The notes under the pieces were generated by a model. That model saw only the letters and a program-made list of their open reading frames with translations, was not told the DNA's origin and did no database searches. 64,000 nt of DNA from contig NZ_JAGGLO010000001.1 in assembly GCF_017874475.1 (NCBI RefSeq), forward strand, positions 558,001 to 622,000. Direction: 5' to 3'. Origin of the DNA: Anaerococcus degeneri. GTDB lineage: Bacteria; Bacillota; Clostridia; Tissierellales; Peptoniphilaceae. Made by a program: the position numbers and the translations under genes. Shown here one piece after another: positions 1 through 9,463 of the stretch. How positions within the stretch are numbered: the first letter of the stretch is position 1; every line of letters begins with the position of its first letter.

Positions 1-279
1 AGATACAGCTATTATTTTTTCTGGGTGAGCTTCTTTTATTTTTTTAAGAGATGAAACTTGTCCATAAAGTTTAAGCTCCGCATTTTCCCTTACCAAACAG
101 GTATTAAACAAAATAAAATCAGCCTTTTTCCTATCTTCCTCATAGCTATAACCTAAATCTTCAAGGATAAAGGAAATTCTCTCAGAATCGTGTTCATTCA
201 TTTGGCAACCAAAGGTTGTTATATTGTAGGTCTTACCTTTGAAATAATCCTTGTACTTATCTAATATTTTATTTGCCAT
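1..279 (-). CDS. miaB: MiaB tRNA methylthiotransferase, N-terminal part (cut by window edge)
   Basis: Radical-SAM methylthiotransferase that converts i6A37 to ms2i6A37 in tRNAs. The 93 visible codons begin MANKILDKYKDYF and carry the N-terminal UPF0004 domain: FGCQMNEHDSERI, with the first cluster cysteine, and FNTCLVRENAE, with the second. The third cysteine and the radical-SAM CxxxCxxC motif lie beyond base 1. The ATG at 277-279 has a good ribosome site (AAGGAG) four bases upstream. It follows the ispH-S1 gene across a hairpin terminator at about 298-323, so it may depend on readthrough. MiaB is favoured over the relatives MtaB and RimO because of the CQMNEHDSE motif. Confidence 0.9.
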   Translation of the reverse strand, partial: MANKILDKYKDYFKGKTYNITTFGCQMNEHDSERISFILEDLGYSYEEDRKKADFILFNTCLVRENAELKLYGQVSSLKKIKEAHPEKIIAVS

Positions 280-291
280 ACTGCTCCTTAA

Positions 292-323
292 GTAAAAAAA
301 GAGATGAACTAAGTCATCCCTTT
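292..323 (-). terminator. Intrinsic terminator between ispH-S1 and miaB
   Basis: On the minus strand a ten-pair stem (314-323 with 298-307, one G-U pair, six-base loop) is followed by seven Ts. The T run ends only about a dozen bases before the miaB start, so the miaB ribosome site directly follows it. Confidence 0.75.
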
Positions 324-348
324 TTAATTATCAATTTTACTCAGCGTC

Positions 349-2406
349 TTATTCGATAGAACCTAGTAAATCTTCTGATCCTTGTTCTGATAAAGCTTGA
401 GCAAGCATATCTCCAAGGTTGTTATTTAGGTCATCATCACCAAAGGCTTTTGAGTTATCTCTTTCAACTTTTCTTCTTGGTTTATCGTTGGTTCTAGCTT
501 GTTTTCTTGGCTTTCTTTCTGGTCTTTCTGGCGCTTCTTTAAGAGCTTTGATAGAAAGTCCAACTTTTTCTTCTTCCTTATCAATTGAGATTATTTTAAC
601 TTCAATTGTATCACCAACATTTAATTCATCTGATGGTTTTTCTACGTGTTCCCAAGAAATTTCAGAAACGTGTACTAGACCTTCAACGCCATCTGCTACT
701 TCTACGAAAGCACCAAAGTCAAGTAGGTTTACAACCTTACCTTCAACAACGCCGCCAACTTCGTGTTCGTTAACAAATTTTTCGAATGGTTTTTCAATAA
801 GTTGTTTACGTCCAAGAGAGATTCTGTTTTTCTCTTTGTTTAGTTTTAGAATCTTAACTTCAATGTCATCGCCAACACTTAAAACATCTGATGGATGTTC
901 TACTCTTGTCCAAGCAATGTCAGAAACGTGAAGTAGACCATCAAGACCATTTACTTCTACGAATGCACCAAAGTCAGTAAGTCTTGCAACTTTACCTTCT
1001 ACTACTTGACCTTCTTCAAGCTCTTCCCAAAGGTCATCTAATTCTGCTTCTAAAACATCTTTTCTAGATAAAACTAGTCTATTTTTTCTTTCATCAATGC
1101 TGATGATTTTAAGATCCCATTCTTCACCAACGAATTTCTTTAAATTTTTAACGAAATATGTTGCAATTTGGCTAGCTGGTACAAAACCATTTACGCCATT
1201 AACTTCAACTGTAAGGCCACCCTTATTGAAGCTTACAACCTTACCATGAACTAGTTCATCATTTTCATATTTTTTAGCTAATTCTGTCCAAGCTTTCATT
1301 CCTTCCACTCTTCTTGTAGAAAGGGATACATTGCCTTCACCGTCGTCAAGTTTGATAACATATACATCAATGTCATCTCCAACTTCAAAACTGTTTTTTG
1401 GATCTTTTTTTTCTTCTTCAGTCATTTCGTCTAGTTTAACAATACCATCTGCACGATATTGGATATCAACAAATACTTCATCATCCTTAACGTTGATTAC
1501 TGTACCTTTGATTACCTCTTTTGGGTAAATCTTCTTTAAACTATCCTCCAGACTGTTCATAAATTCTTCTTTTGTGAATTCATCCATACTACTTACTACC
1601 TCCTCGATAATCGACTCAGGCGTAGACGCTCCTGCGATTATTCCTAATTTTTTAAATTTAGAGAGCTTTTGCAAAGGTAGATCTTTAACAGTTTCAATCC
1701 TAAAAACATTTTTACAAAACAAACTAGCTACTTGATATAGCTTATTTGTATTAGAACTATTAAAACCACCAACTACAATCATGCAATCCACTTGACTCGC
1801 AAGTTTTTTTGCCGAGTCTTGCCTTAATTTAGTTGCATTGCAGATTGTGTTTTCTATTACTACACTATCATTATTTTCTTCTAACTTGTTAGCAATATTT
1901 CTGAAAAATTCTAACCTATTTGTGGTTTGGCTTACCACATATAGCTTATCATAATTCTTAATATTTTTTGCTTCAGTCTCATCTTCAACTATTATACCCT
2001 TATTTAATAAAGAGTCCATAGCAATTATTTCTGGATGACTTTTATCTCCAACAATAATTACCTGGTAGCCTTCTTTTTCTTTCTCTCTAATCTTTTTATA
2101 TATATTAATAAGGACAGGGCATGTTGCGTCAAAAAGCTCATTTCCATTTTCAATAAGTTTTTCTTTGAGGTCATTGCTTTCACCGTGAGCCCTAATTACA
2201 ATCAAGCTATCCTTAATATTTAAAGCTTTTTTATGGTCAATGACAGTTAAGCCTCTTTTTTCGAAATCTTCTACTAGCTGGGGATTGTGAATTAAAGGGC
2301 CAAGGCAATACGCTTTTTTGCCACTTTCAAGAGCCATTTTTGCCAAATCAACACTTCTTTTAACCCCAAAACAAAAACCAGAATTTTCTGCTTTAATTAT
2401 TTCCAT
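349..2406 (-). CDS. ispH: IspH fused to ribosomal protein S1
   Basis: Bifunctional 685-residue protein. Residues 1 to about 285 are 4-hydroxy-3-methylbut-2-enyl diphosphate reductase, the last MEP-pathway enzyme, making IPP and DMAPP. The three 4Fe-4S cysteines are visible at 12 (FCFGVKRSV), 96 (DATCP) and 189 (TICNATKLRQ), with the closing GAST motif near 259-262. From about 290 there are four S1 RNA-binding repeats (for example GKVARLTDFGAFVEVNGLDG), then a basic, disordered tail. The fusion is known in Clostridia and relatives, where it is usually annotated as a bifunctional protein. It overlaps plsC by 14 bases and is the last gene before a terminator. No frameshift separates the two halves. 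Confidence 0.95.
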   Translation of the reverse strand: MEIIKAENSGFCFGVKRSVDLAKMALESGKKAYCLGPLIHNPQLVEDFEKRGLTVIDHKKALNIKDSLIVIRAHGESNDLKEKLIENGNELFDATCPVLINIYKKIREKEKEGYQVIIVGDKSHPEIIAMDSLLNKGIIVEDETEAKNIKNYDKLYVVSQTTNRLEFFRNIANKLEENNDSVVIENTICNATKLRQDSAKKLASQVDCMIVVGGFNSSNTNKLYQVASLFCKNVFRIETVKDLPLQKLSKFKKLGIIAGASTPESIIEEVVSSMDEFTKEEFMNSLEDSLKKIYPKEVIKGTVINVKDDEVFVDIQYRADGIVKLDEMTEEEKKDPKNSFEVGDDIDVYVIKLDDGEGNVSLSTRRVEGMKAWTELAKKYENDELVHGKVVSFNKGGLTVEVNGVNGFVPASQIATYFVKNLKKFVGEEWDLKIISIDERKNRLVLSRKDVLEAELDDLWEELEEGQVVEGKVARLTDFGAFVEVNGLDGLLHVSDIAWTRVEHPSDVLSVGDDIEVKILKLNKEKNRISLGRKQLIEKPFEKFVNEHEVGGVVEGKVVNLLDFGAFVEVADGVEGLVHVSEISWEHVEKPSDELNVGDTIEVKIISIDKEEEKVGLSIKALKEAPERPERKPRKQARTNDKPRRKVERDNSKAFGDDDLNNNLGDMLAQALSEQGSEDLLGSIE

Positions 2407-3001
2407 TATTTTCTCTTTCTAAGACATTTCTATGCTCGTAAATATTTGCAAATATTTCATCACTTATCATATTCATAGCTTCTTTATTTTTTATTTCCTG
2501 AAATTTTCTAATATCTATAGGTTCTTTTACGTAAATATCAACCCTAGAAAACAGTTTATAATTTGTAACAATTTCAATTGGAAGTATATCTGCTTTAGCC
2601 TTAAGGGCAATAAAACCAACACCTTCGTGCATATTATCTCTTGATATTTGTTTAACCCTAGTTCCTTCAGGAAAAATCCCCAAAGTTTTACCATCTTTTA
2701 TTAGTCCTATTGCATATCTTAGAGCTTTTAGGTCATTTCCTTGACGGTTTATAGGAAATACTCCAGCTGCCTTTAGGATATTTCTTAAAACTGGTATTTC
2801 AAACAATTCTTTTTTTGCCATAAAATTAAAACTTATCGGTAAGCCTAAGGCTAGGAAAAAAGGATCTAGATTCGACCAATGATTTGCACATGCGATTATA
2901 TCAGAATTTTCTGGGATATTGTCTTTACCATGGACCCTGATTCTGTAAAACGGGAAAAATAAAACTCTTAAAATCGAGACTACCACCCTATAAAACATCA
3001 T
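2393..3001 (-). CDS. plsC: 1-acyl-sn-glycerol-3-phosphate acyltransferase (PlsC family)
   Basis: Transfers the second acyl chain in phosphatidic acid synthesis at the membrane. The 202 residues show the HX4D catalytic motif (H41 to D46, NHWSNLDPF) and the FPEGTR glycerol-phosphate-binding motif at 110-115. A hydrophobic N-terminus (residues 3-20) probably anchors it. It lies between cmk and ispH, overlapping both by 14 bases, the classic cmk-plsC-ispH order of Firmicutes. Substrate specificity is inferred from the family. Confidence 0.9.
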   Translation of the reverse strand: MMFYRVVVSILRVLFFPFYRIRVHGKDNIPENSDIIACANHWSNLDPFFLALGLPISFNFMAKKELFEIPVLRNILKAAGVFPINRQGNDLKALRYAIGLIKDGKTLGIFPEGTRVKQISRDNMHEGVGFIALKAKADILPIEIVTNYKLFSRVDIYVKEPIDIRKFQEIKNKEAMNMISDEIFANIYEHRNVLERENNGNN

Positions 3002-3641
3002 TTTTCTCCATATAAGATAGTATTTTATCGACTGTCTGGTTAATGTTTAAATCAGAACTATCTATAACAACTGCACCTTCTGCTATCTTAAGAGGAGAAA
3101 CCTTCCTGTTTGAATCATAATTATCTCTTTTTATAATAGCTTTTTCAATTTCCTCCACAGTCATGTCAGATTCTCCTTGGTCAAAACGTCTTCTAGCCCT
3201 TGTTAGGGCAGAAGCTGTGAGATAAAACTTATACTTAGCATCTGGAAAAACAACACTTCCAATATCTCTGCCATCAAGTATAAATGATGTATTTTCTGCA
3301 ATTTTTCTTTGGAGGTCTACCATTTTCTCCCTTACATAACTTCTTGCAGAAACCCAAGAAACATTTGCTGTAACCTCATCGTTTCTTAACTTATCTGTCA
3401 CATCTATTCCATTTAATAATAATTTATTATCCTTAAAATCAATACTTATTTCTTCTAAAATTCCTTTAAGGATTTTATCATCTGTTTCTTCATCAAGATC
3501 TTTGTCAAGAAAATATTTTGTAACAGCCCTATACATAAGACCAGTGTTTAAGTACTCTATTTTTAATTTTTCTGCTATAATTTGTGATATAGTTGATTTT
3601 CCAGACCCGCTCGGTCCATCAACTGCGATTATATAAGTCAT
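2988..3641 (-). CDS. cmk: Cytidylate kinase
   Basis: Phosphorylates CMP and dCMP to the diphosphates using ATP. The Walker A loop GPSGSGKST is at residues 9-17. LDGRDIGSVVFPDA and the RRRFDQ lid region match the bacterial CMP kinase family, and 217 residues is the normal length. It overlaps the upstream flavoprotein gene by four bases (ATGA-type junction) and plsC by 14, so the three are almost certainly co-transcribed. Confidence 0.95.
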   Translation of the reverse strand: MTYIIAVDGPSGSGKSTISQIIAEKLKIEYLNTGLMYRAVTKYFLDKDLDEETDDKILKGILEEISIDFKDNKLLLNGIDVTDKLRNDEVTANVSWVSARSYVREKMVDLQRKIAENTSFILDGRDIGSVVFPDAKYKFYLTASALTRARRRFDQGESDMTVEEIEKAIIKRDNYDSNRKVSPLKIAEGAVVIDSSDLNINQTVDKILSYMEKNDVL

Positions 3642-4852
3642 GTGTTCTCCTTAATGAAAGTTCCAGCAGCATAGGCTGTTGATATATATGTCTGTAAATT
3701 GAATCCACCTGTAAGGCTATCTATATCTAAGATTTCTCCGACAAAAAATAAGCCATCTACAAGTTTAGATTCCATATTTTGTGGATTAACTTCTTTTAAA
3801 TCAATTCCACCCCTAGTTACAACTGCCGATTCAAAAGAACCGATCCTATCAAAGTCTATTTTGAAATCTTTTATATAAGATACTATAGTCTTTCTATCTT
3901 CTTTTGTAAGCTCGCTTACATTTTTATTAATGTCAATTTTTCCTAATCTTAAAATTTCTTCAAAAAGAGGAAAGTTAATTAACGGCTTCAAAGCATTGCC
4001 TAGAGTCTTTTTTGGATTATCTCCTATCAAGTCTAAGATTTTCTTTTCTATTTCATTATAAGTTAGGTCAGGTGAAAAATCTATAGAAAATTCCACTATA
4101 TTTTTTCCTAATATGAATGAACTAGCCTTAAGTGCTGCTGGTCCAGTAATTAAATTTCCATTTATCAACAAATCTCCACTAACAGTTATGTTTTCAACAT
4201 TTGTTTTTATATTCAAACTCACGTCCTTAAAGGACTGTGCCCTTAATGATAATTTTTCATTTAAATAGATAGGCACAAGTACCGCCCTTGGATCAATAAT
4301 CTTATGTCCTAGTTTACTTGCCAATGAATAACCATTTCCGTCTGATCCAGTCCTTGGATAAGACTTGCCACCTGTTGCTATTATTAAATAATCAAAAGTA
4401 TATGATTTATCATTTTGGTCGGTTAGGTAAAAATATTTATCCTTATAAACTTTTTTAATTTTTGTCTTAGTCTTTATGTCAATAGATTTTTCTTTAATTA
4501 TATTTTCAAAAAAACTTACGACATCTCCTGCCTTTTCGCTTTTTGGAAAAACCCTACCATCTTCTTCTATAATTGTCTCTAAACCATTTTGATTTAAGAA
4601 ATCTATTAAGGCAAAATTATCAAAGTTTGTAAAAGCCGAGTAGATAAATTTTTTATTAGTGACTACATTTTCTAAAAAATCATCAAAATAGGCAGAATTT
4701 GTAATGTTGCACCTTCCGCCACCTGTCATTAAGAGTTTCTTTCCTACTTTATCGTTAATATCGAATATGGTTACGTGATTATTTTTATTTTTTGCACATA
4801 TGGCTGCCATAAGGCCTGCTGGCCCTCCGCCAATAATACCGATTCTTTTCAT
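3638..4852 (-). CDS. HI0933/BaiN-family FAD-dependent oxidoreductase
   Basis: Flavoprotein of 404 residues in the HI0933 (YhiN/BaiN-like) family. The N-terminal Rossmann FAD motif GGGPAG is at 8-13, GGGRCNITN at 44-52, and the family-typical C-terminal GEILDIDSLTGGFNLQ ends the FAD site. The physiological substrate is unknown; one relative, BaiN, acts in bile-acid dehydroxylation, but that should not be transferred here. The start ATG lies only about a dozen bases after the T run of the rluB terminator, with a modest ribosome site (GTGGGA), so it is expressed either by readthrough or from a promoter inside rluB. Confidence 0.88.
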   Translation of the reverse strand: MKRIGIIGGGPAGLMAAICAKNKNNHVTIFDINDKVGKKLLMTGGGRCNITNSAYFDDFLENVVTNKKFIYSAFTNFDNFALIDFLNQNGLETIIEEDGRVFPKSEKAGDVVSFFENIIKEKSIDIKTKTKIKKVYKDKYFYLTDQNDKSYTFDYLIIATGGKSYPRTGSDGNGYSLASKLGHKIIDPRAVLVPIYLNEKLSLRAQSFKDVSLNIKTNVENITVSGDLLINGNLITGPAALKASSFILGKNIVEFSIDFSPDLTYNEIEKKILDLIGDNPKKTLGNALKPLINFPLFEEILRLGKIDINKNVSELTKEDRKTIVSYIKDFKIDFDRIGSFESAVVTRGGIDLKEVNPQNMESKLVDGLFFVGEILDIDSLTGGFNLQTYISTAYAAGTFIKENT

Positions 4853-4862
4853 ATTTATCCCA

Positions 4863-4885
4863 CAAAAAAAGATAGTCGCCTATCT
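4863..4885 (-). terminator. Intrinsic terminator overlapping the rluB stop codon
   Basis: On the minus strand AGATAG, loop GCGA, CTATCT is followed by seven Ts. The rluB TAG stop (4880-4882) lies inside the first arm of the stem. The next gene starts at 4852, leaving no room for a conventional promoter. Confidence 0.75.
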
Positions 4886-5575
4886 TCTAATTTCTTCTAC
4901 AAATTTTAATTCTTCTTCATTAAAATATCTGTACTCTTTTTCTTTAAGATTAGAGAGTTTAATTTTTCCAATCCTAATCCTTTTTAGGTTAATAACTTTA
5001 GCATTGAAAACCTTAAACATCCTTCTTATCTGCCTATTATAACCTTGGTGGATTATTACCCTATAGGTATTATCCCCCAGGTATTCTAGTTTAGCATCTG
5101 AAGTCTTTTCATCATTTCCTATATCTAGACCCTTTTCAAATCTTTTTTCTTGAACTTCTTTTAATTTTTTATCAATTTTAACTATATATTCCTTATCAAG
5201 TTTGAATTTTGGGTGGATTAAGTTGTTGGTAAAATCACCATCATTAGTTATTATCAATAGCCCTTCGCTATCCTTGTCTAGTCTTCCTGCTGCAAAAAAT
5301 CTCTCATCAATATCTATAAGGTCATTTAGGTCTTTTTCGTTATATGGATCAAAGTTAGAAGTTATAAAGCCTACTGGCTTATACAATTTTATATAAAACT
5401 TTTTTTCTATTTCTAAAACTTTCCCCTCAACTTCTATCCTATCTCCGTCGTTAACTTTAATACCAGGTTCATTAATAACTTGCCCATTAATTTTAACTTT
5501 ACCGGCAATAATAAGATCATCAGCCTTTCGTCTTGATGTATAACCTGAATGGGCAATATATTTATTAATCCTCAT
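4880..5575 (-). CDS. rluB: Pseudouridine synthase, RluB/RsuA family
   Basis: Isomerises uridine in rRNA; position next to scpB suggests RluB (23S rRNA). An S4 RNA-binding domain (residues 1 to about 48, MRINKYIAHSGYTSRRKADD) precedes the synthase domain with catalytic Asp100 in GRLDKDSEGLLI. The ATG at 5573-5575 is preferred over an in-frame TTG at 5582-5584: AAGGA lies nine bases before the ATG but directly against the TTG, and MRINKYIA is the usual N-terminus. It overlaps the end of scpB. RluB versus a related RsuA-type enzyme is not fully settled. Confidence 0.88.
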   Translation of the reverse strand: MRINKYIAHSGYTSRRKADDLIIAGKVKINGQVINEPGIKVNDGDRIEVEGKVLEIEKKFYIKLYKPVGFITSNFDPYNEKDLNDLIDIDERFFAAGRLDKDSEGLLIITNDGDFTNNLIHPKFKLDKEYIVKIDKKLKEVQEKRFEKGLDIGNDEKTSDAKLEYLGDNTYRVIIHQGYNRQIRRMFKVFNAKVINLKRIRIGKIKLSNLKEKEYRYFNEEELKFVEEIRR

Positions 5576-6089
5576 TTTTATCAATCCTTATCTCAGGTAA
5601 GTCTTCAAGGGAATTTAAGTTAAAATATTTTAAAAACTCAGAAGTTGTACCATAAATAATAGGTTTACCAATCTTATCTAGCCTGCCTTTCTCAGTTATG
5701 AGTTTCTTATCAAGGAGCGAATCGATAGTCGATTGGGAATTAACTCCCCTAATCTTATCAATTTCTACTCTTGTGATTGGCTGTTTATAGGCAATTATCG
5801 AAAGGGTCTCAAGGGTCGAATTTGTTAGTTTTTTTTCTGATTTTGACAAAAGTGACTCAAAATACTTATCGCTGGCCTTTCTAGTTGTAAACTGATACGA
5901 ACCGTTAAAATTTCTAATTATGAGACCACTATCTAAATCTTCTCTTCCTTTTATCATTTCATCAAGGCAATTTTTAATATCAGCCTTAGAAAAATCATAT
6001 AAAATTTTACTTAATTCATCTATACTTATAGGCTCTGCCCATACATATAGAACCTCTTCAATAAGGCCTTTTAAGTAAGTATCTATCAT
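5565..6089 (-). CDS. scpB: Segregation and condensation protein B
   Basis: Winged-helix kleisin-interacting subunit of the SMC-ScpAB condensin that compacts chromosomes. The 174 residues contain two winged-helix domains; STLETLSIIAYKQPITRVEIDKIRGV is the family signature (residues about 93-117). It overlaps scpA by four bases and rluB by about 11, the standard scpA-scpB-rluB arrangement. Confidence 0.93.
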   Translation of the reverse strand: MIDTYLKGLIEEVLYVWAEPISIDELSKILYDFSKADIKNCLDEMIKGREDLDSGLIIRNFNGSYQFTTRKASDKYFESLLSKSEKKLTNSTLETLSIIAYKQPITRVEIDKIRGVNSQSTIDSLLDKKLITEKGRLDKIGKPIIYGTTSEFLKYFNLNSLEDLPEIRIDKNED

Positions 6090-6784
6090 TTAACCCTCTT
6101 AACAATTTTAAATGAGTTTATCTCTGTTTGTTTTATATATATTTCATTAAGCCTTACCATCTCTAATAAAGCCAAAAATGTTGCTATACACTCTGCCTTA
6201 GAATTTATTCTCCTAGTTATGTCTACAAGATTTAATTCTTTAGAAAAATTTAAAGTTTTTCTAAGACTTATTAGATAAGTATTAACATCAGGTATTTTCA
6301 CCTGTTCAAATATCTTTTCTTCACTCTGTTTTTCTTTTTCTAGCCTTTTTATCAATTTAGAAAATTCGTGTGATAAGATATCTACGTCTTGAGAGATTAC
6401 TAAAGTCTCTTTTTGAAATACTGAAAGGTCTTCTTGGTATTTGGAGTGAACCTTTCTAGCTTCTTCTTCTAGAATTTTAAAATCATCTTGAACTGACTTT
6501 ATTTTTTTATATTCTATAAGGTAAGATAAAAAGTCTTCTTCAAGATTTTCATTTTCTGGTTTTGGCAAAAGTTTATTAGCCTTAATAGTTAAAAGTATTG
6601 ACGATGTATATATAAATTCAGATAACATTGATATATCAATATCCATCTTAGCCATTTCTTCTAAAAACGGATTTGTTATTTCTTCTATTTTTACATCGTA
6701 AATATCAATTTTTTCCCTATCAATTAACTTTAAAAGCAAATCAAAGGGACCTTCAAAATCTTCAAGCTTAATATTAAGCTTCAT
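6086..6784 (-). CDS. scpA: Segregation and condensation protein A (kleisin)
   Basis: Kleisin subunit bridging the two SMC heads. The N-terminal LEDFEGPFDLLLKLIDREKIDIYDV is diagnostic. The C-terminus has the winged helix ending in RLNEIYIKQTEINSFKIV. At 232 residues it is typical. It starts inside the last codons of the upstream Nudix gene (11-base overlap). Confidence 0.95.
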   Translation of the reverse strand: MKLNIKLEDFEGPFDLLLKLIDREKIDIYDVKIEEITNPFLEEMAKMDIDISMLSEFIYTSSILLTIKANKLLPKPENENLEEDFLSYLIEYKKIKSVQDDFKILEEEARKVHSKYQEDLSVFQKETLVISQDVDILSHEFSKLIKRLEKEKQSEEKIFEQVKIPDVNTYLISLRKTLNFSKELNLVDITRRINSKAECIATFLALLEMVRLNEIYIKQTEINSFKIVKRVK

Positions 6785-7322
6785 TTATTTTTCTTAGGGC
6801 ATAGAAAATAGCAATAATTGACTTTGCATCAGTAATTTCACCATTTTCTACCATTTGATATAGATCTGTAATCTGATAAGACTTGCAAGTTAGGTTCTCA
6901 TCTTCATCTAAATCTAAAGATGATTCTACCAAATCTTCTGCCACAAAAAAAGATAACTTATCGTTGGTAAATCCTGGAGATGCGTGCATATCAAATAGAT
7001 AGGTCACCTTTTCTGGGAAATATCCAACTTCTTCTTGTAGTTCTCTTTTAGCTGTTTCAATTGGTAACTCACCTGGATCAACAAGACCTGCTGGAATTTC
7101 CAAAGTTACTTTATCAATAGCCTTTCTATATTGGCTTACCATCCATATCTTATCAGGTCCGTCAAAGGCAATAATTCCTACTCCTTTTTGATGGTCAACT
7201 ATTTCCCTTTTTGAATATCTCTTATTCTCAAGTTCTACAGTCTCAACTCTTAATTTTAGTATCTTTCCATCATAGATTGTATCAGATTTTATTGTCTTCT
7301 CATAAAACTTTTCTTCATTCAT
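6774..7322 (-). CDS. Nudix hydrolase, ADP-ribose pyrophosphatase type
   Basis: Predicted to cleave ADP-ribose or a similar nucleoside diphosphate sugar. The Nudix box runs from G79 (GLVDPGE) to REL QEEVG at 93-100, with the metal-binding glutamates E97 and E98. An upstream IPAGL and the length of 182 residues match the NudF/YqkG subfamily. It sits between recN and scpA with overlaps on both sides, so it belongs to the same operon. Confidence 0.88.
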   Translation of the reverse strand: MNEEKFYEKTIKSDTIYDGKILKLRVETVELENKRYSKREIVDHQKGVGIIAFDGPDKIWMVSQYRKAIDKVTLEIPAGLVDPGELPIETAKRELQEEVGYFPEKVTYLFDMHASPGFTNDKLSFFVAEDLVESSLDLDEDENLTCKSYQITDLYQMVENGEITDAKSIIAIFYALRKINEA

Positions 7323-9003
7323 TTCTTAGATCCTCCGCCATTTCTAATATCTCTCTGGCTGATTTAATAGTAGTATCGGTTATATCTACCCCACCAATTA
7401 ACCTTGCTATTTCAAGGGTTCTCTCGCCTTCTTTGATATTTTTCGAACTAGATATAGTAAAGTTACCATCATCTTCCTTACTAATTAATATGTGGTTATT
7501 AGCAAGAGATGCTATTTGTGGCAAATGACTTATGGCTATTACCTGTCTTTTCTTTGATAAATCTAGGATTTTTTCTCCAACTATCTGAGCAGTTCTACCA
7601 CTTATACCTGTATCAATTTCATCAAATATCATTGTATCTATATCATCAAAACTTGCAAAAACTTCCTTAAAGGCAAGCATAATTCTTGAAATTTCACCGC
7701 CTGAAGCTGTCTTAGTTAGTGAAGTTAAATTTTCTCCCTTATTTGTTCTAATCAGAAAATCAATATCATCAAAGCCAAGCTTATCGATATTATCTTTCTT
7801 TTTAAGGTCGACTTTAAACTTACCATTTTTTATATTTAATTCCACTATTTCTTTATTAAGAGATTTCTCAAGGCTTTCTATCTTCTTAAGTCTAATCTCA
7901 TGAATTTCCTCAGAGTTGGCAACCATTTTCTTATCAATATTGTCTAATATACTAGTTAGGTTATTTCTTAAATCGTCAATTTGATCTAATTCCTCTAGTC
8001 TTTCTTTCATTGACTCATAATAATCTTTAATCTCTTCTATATTATTGCCATATTTTCTTTTAAGGTCAAAAAGTTTTTTGTTTAAATCTTCAAGGCTTTC
8101 TAATTTTTCTGGATCAGTAGCTAAAAAATCCACATATGAATCAGCTTCTGAGTAAATATCATTAAGCTCATCTGATAAGGCAACTAGTCTATTATAAAGT
8201 TCAGATGATTTGTTGTCTATGTCGATGAAATCTCCAATATTTGATGAGGCCTCACTTAAAAGACTGGTGATAGATGGCATATCGTAGTCATTTGAATCAA
8301 TAATTTCAAGAGTCTTATAGAATCCTTCTTTTAGACTAGAAATATTTGTAAGCCTTTTATATTCGTGCTCTAGTTCTTCTTCGTCTATATTAAAAAGATC
8401 TACACTATCAATCTCATCAATCTGATATTTTACAAGATCTCTTTCCCTAGTCAATTCTTCATCTGTAAGGTCAAAATCTTTGAAACGCCTTAGGTAGTCA
8501 TTCTTTTCCTTGGATAGGTCCGAAAGATTCTTTCTTAGCTCTGTGGTTCTTTGGTCATTTTGATAAGAATCAATAAGGTCAATGTAATTAGTCTTGTTCA
8601 TATAGATATTAGAATCACCTTGCTTGTAAATATCAATTAGGTCATCGCTTATTTCTTTTAGAATATTTATGTTTGATAGTCTACCATTAATCCTAATACT
8701 TGATGAATTCTTACCAATATTTCTAGTTATAATTAGTTTCTCATCATCAAAACTTATGCCAAGTCCTTCCAGTTTATGGATTAATGGATCTTCCAATACA
8801 AAAACCGCTTCTATAATGGTCTGGTCTTTGAAATTGCCAATGGTATCCTTACTTGCTCTTTTTCCTAAAAGCAGATTTATTGCTTCAAGGATAATAGACT
8901 TACCAGAGCCCGTCTCGCCTGTTAGTACGTTAAATTTATCTTCAAAAAAGATATGATCTTTTTTAATTATGATAAAATTATCTATATATAGCTCAGCAAG
9001 CAT
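7315..9003 (-). CDS. recN: DNA repair protein RecN
   Basis: SMC-like ATPase recruited early to double-strand breaks. The Walker A motif GETGSGKS is at 29-36, a long coiled coil fills about residues 150-380, and the signature TASGGEISRIMLAFK and Walker B MIFDEIDTGISG lie in the C-terminal third. At 562 residues it is full length. Its ATG shares one base with the argR stop (TAATG), implying translational coupling; argR-recN adjacency is widespread in Firmicutes. Confidence 0.96.
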   Translation of the reverse strand: MLAELYIDNFIIIKKDHIFFEDKFNVLTGETGSGKSIILEAINLLLGKRASKDTIGNFKDQTIIEAVFVLEDPLIHKLEGLGISFDDEKLIITRNIGKNSSSIRINGRLSNINILKEISDDLIDIYKQGDSNIYMNKTNYIDLIDSYQNDQRTTELRKNLSDLSKEKNDYLRRFKDFDLTDEELTRERDLVKYQIDEIDSVDLFNIDEEELEHEYKRLTNISSLKEGFYKTLEIIDSNDYDMPSITSLLSEASSNIGDFIDIDNKSSELYNRLVALSDELNDIYSEADSYVDFLATDPEKLESLEDLNKKLFDLKRKYGNNIEEIKDYYESMKERLEELDQIDDLRNNLTSILDNIDKKMVANSEEIHEIRLKKIESLEKSLNKEIVELNIKNGKFKVDLKKKDNIDKLGFDDIDFLIRTNKGENLTSLTKTASGGEISRIMLAFKEVFASFDDIDTMIFDEIDTGISGRTAQIVGEKILDLSKKRQVIAISHLPQIASLANNHILISKEDDGNFTISSSKNIKEGERTLEIARLIGGVDITDTTIKSAREILEMAEDLRNE

Positions 9004-9455
9004 TATTTAACAAGATTCCTAATTTCTTCTACAAGGTCATCAATTGATTCAAAGTCTTTTGGAGTAATAAATATTGTATCAATCCCTGTAACCATACCAC
9101 CAATATTCTCTAATTTTTCATTTGTTATGTATTGACCACAAACAGTTGCACAGTAAGATATTGTTTTAATTACAATCATATGAGCAGATTTTTCTACTGA
9201 AAGCACTGCTTCCTTAAAAATCTTCTCAATTCTTTCTGTAAGTGTATCATATACAGCATCTACTACAGTATATTTATATTCATAATCATCGCTTTGAACC
9301 TTTGATATTCTAAGCTCTTTAATATCTCTAGAAATAGTTGCTTGTGTAGCGTTTACTCCTTGAGATTTTAACATATCAGAAAGTTGACTTTGGGTTCTGA
9401 CGTCATTATTTTGAATAATATCTAATATTAATCTTTGTCTAGTGTATTTTTTCAT
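9003..9455 (-). CDS. argR: Arginine repressor ArgR/AhrC
   Basis: Arginine-responsive hexameric regulator of 150 residues. The N-terminal winged helix has QATISRDIKELRISKV (about residues 37-52). The C-terminal oligomerisation and arginine-binding domain contains CATVCGQYITNEKLENIGGM and GIDTIF. No arginine biosynthesis or deiminase genes are nearby, so its targets lie elsewhere. Confidence 0.94.
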   Translation of the reverse strand: MKKYTRQRLILDIIQNNDVRTQSQLSDMLKSQGVNATQATISRDIKELRISKVQSDDYEYKYTVVDAVYDTLTERIEKIFKEAVLSVEKSAHMIVIKTISYCATVCGQYITNEKLENIGGMVTGIDTIFITPKDFESIDDLVEEIRNLVK

Positions 9456-9463
9456 AATTTCCC

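Noticed and set aside
419-931. Plus-strand open frame of 170 codons inside the ispH-S1 gene
   Set aside because: It is the mirror of a low-complexity, highly conserved coding region; the Ser/Leu-rich product, lack of a ribosome site and the strong homology on the minus strand make it a shadow frame.
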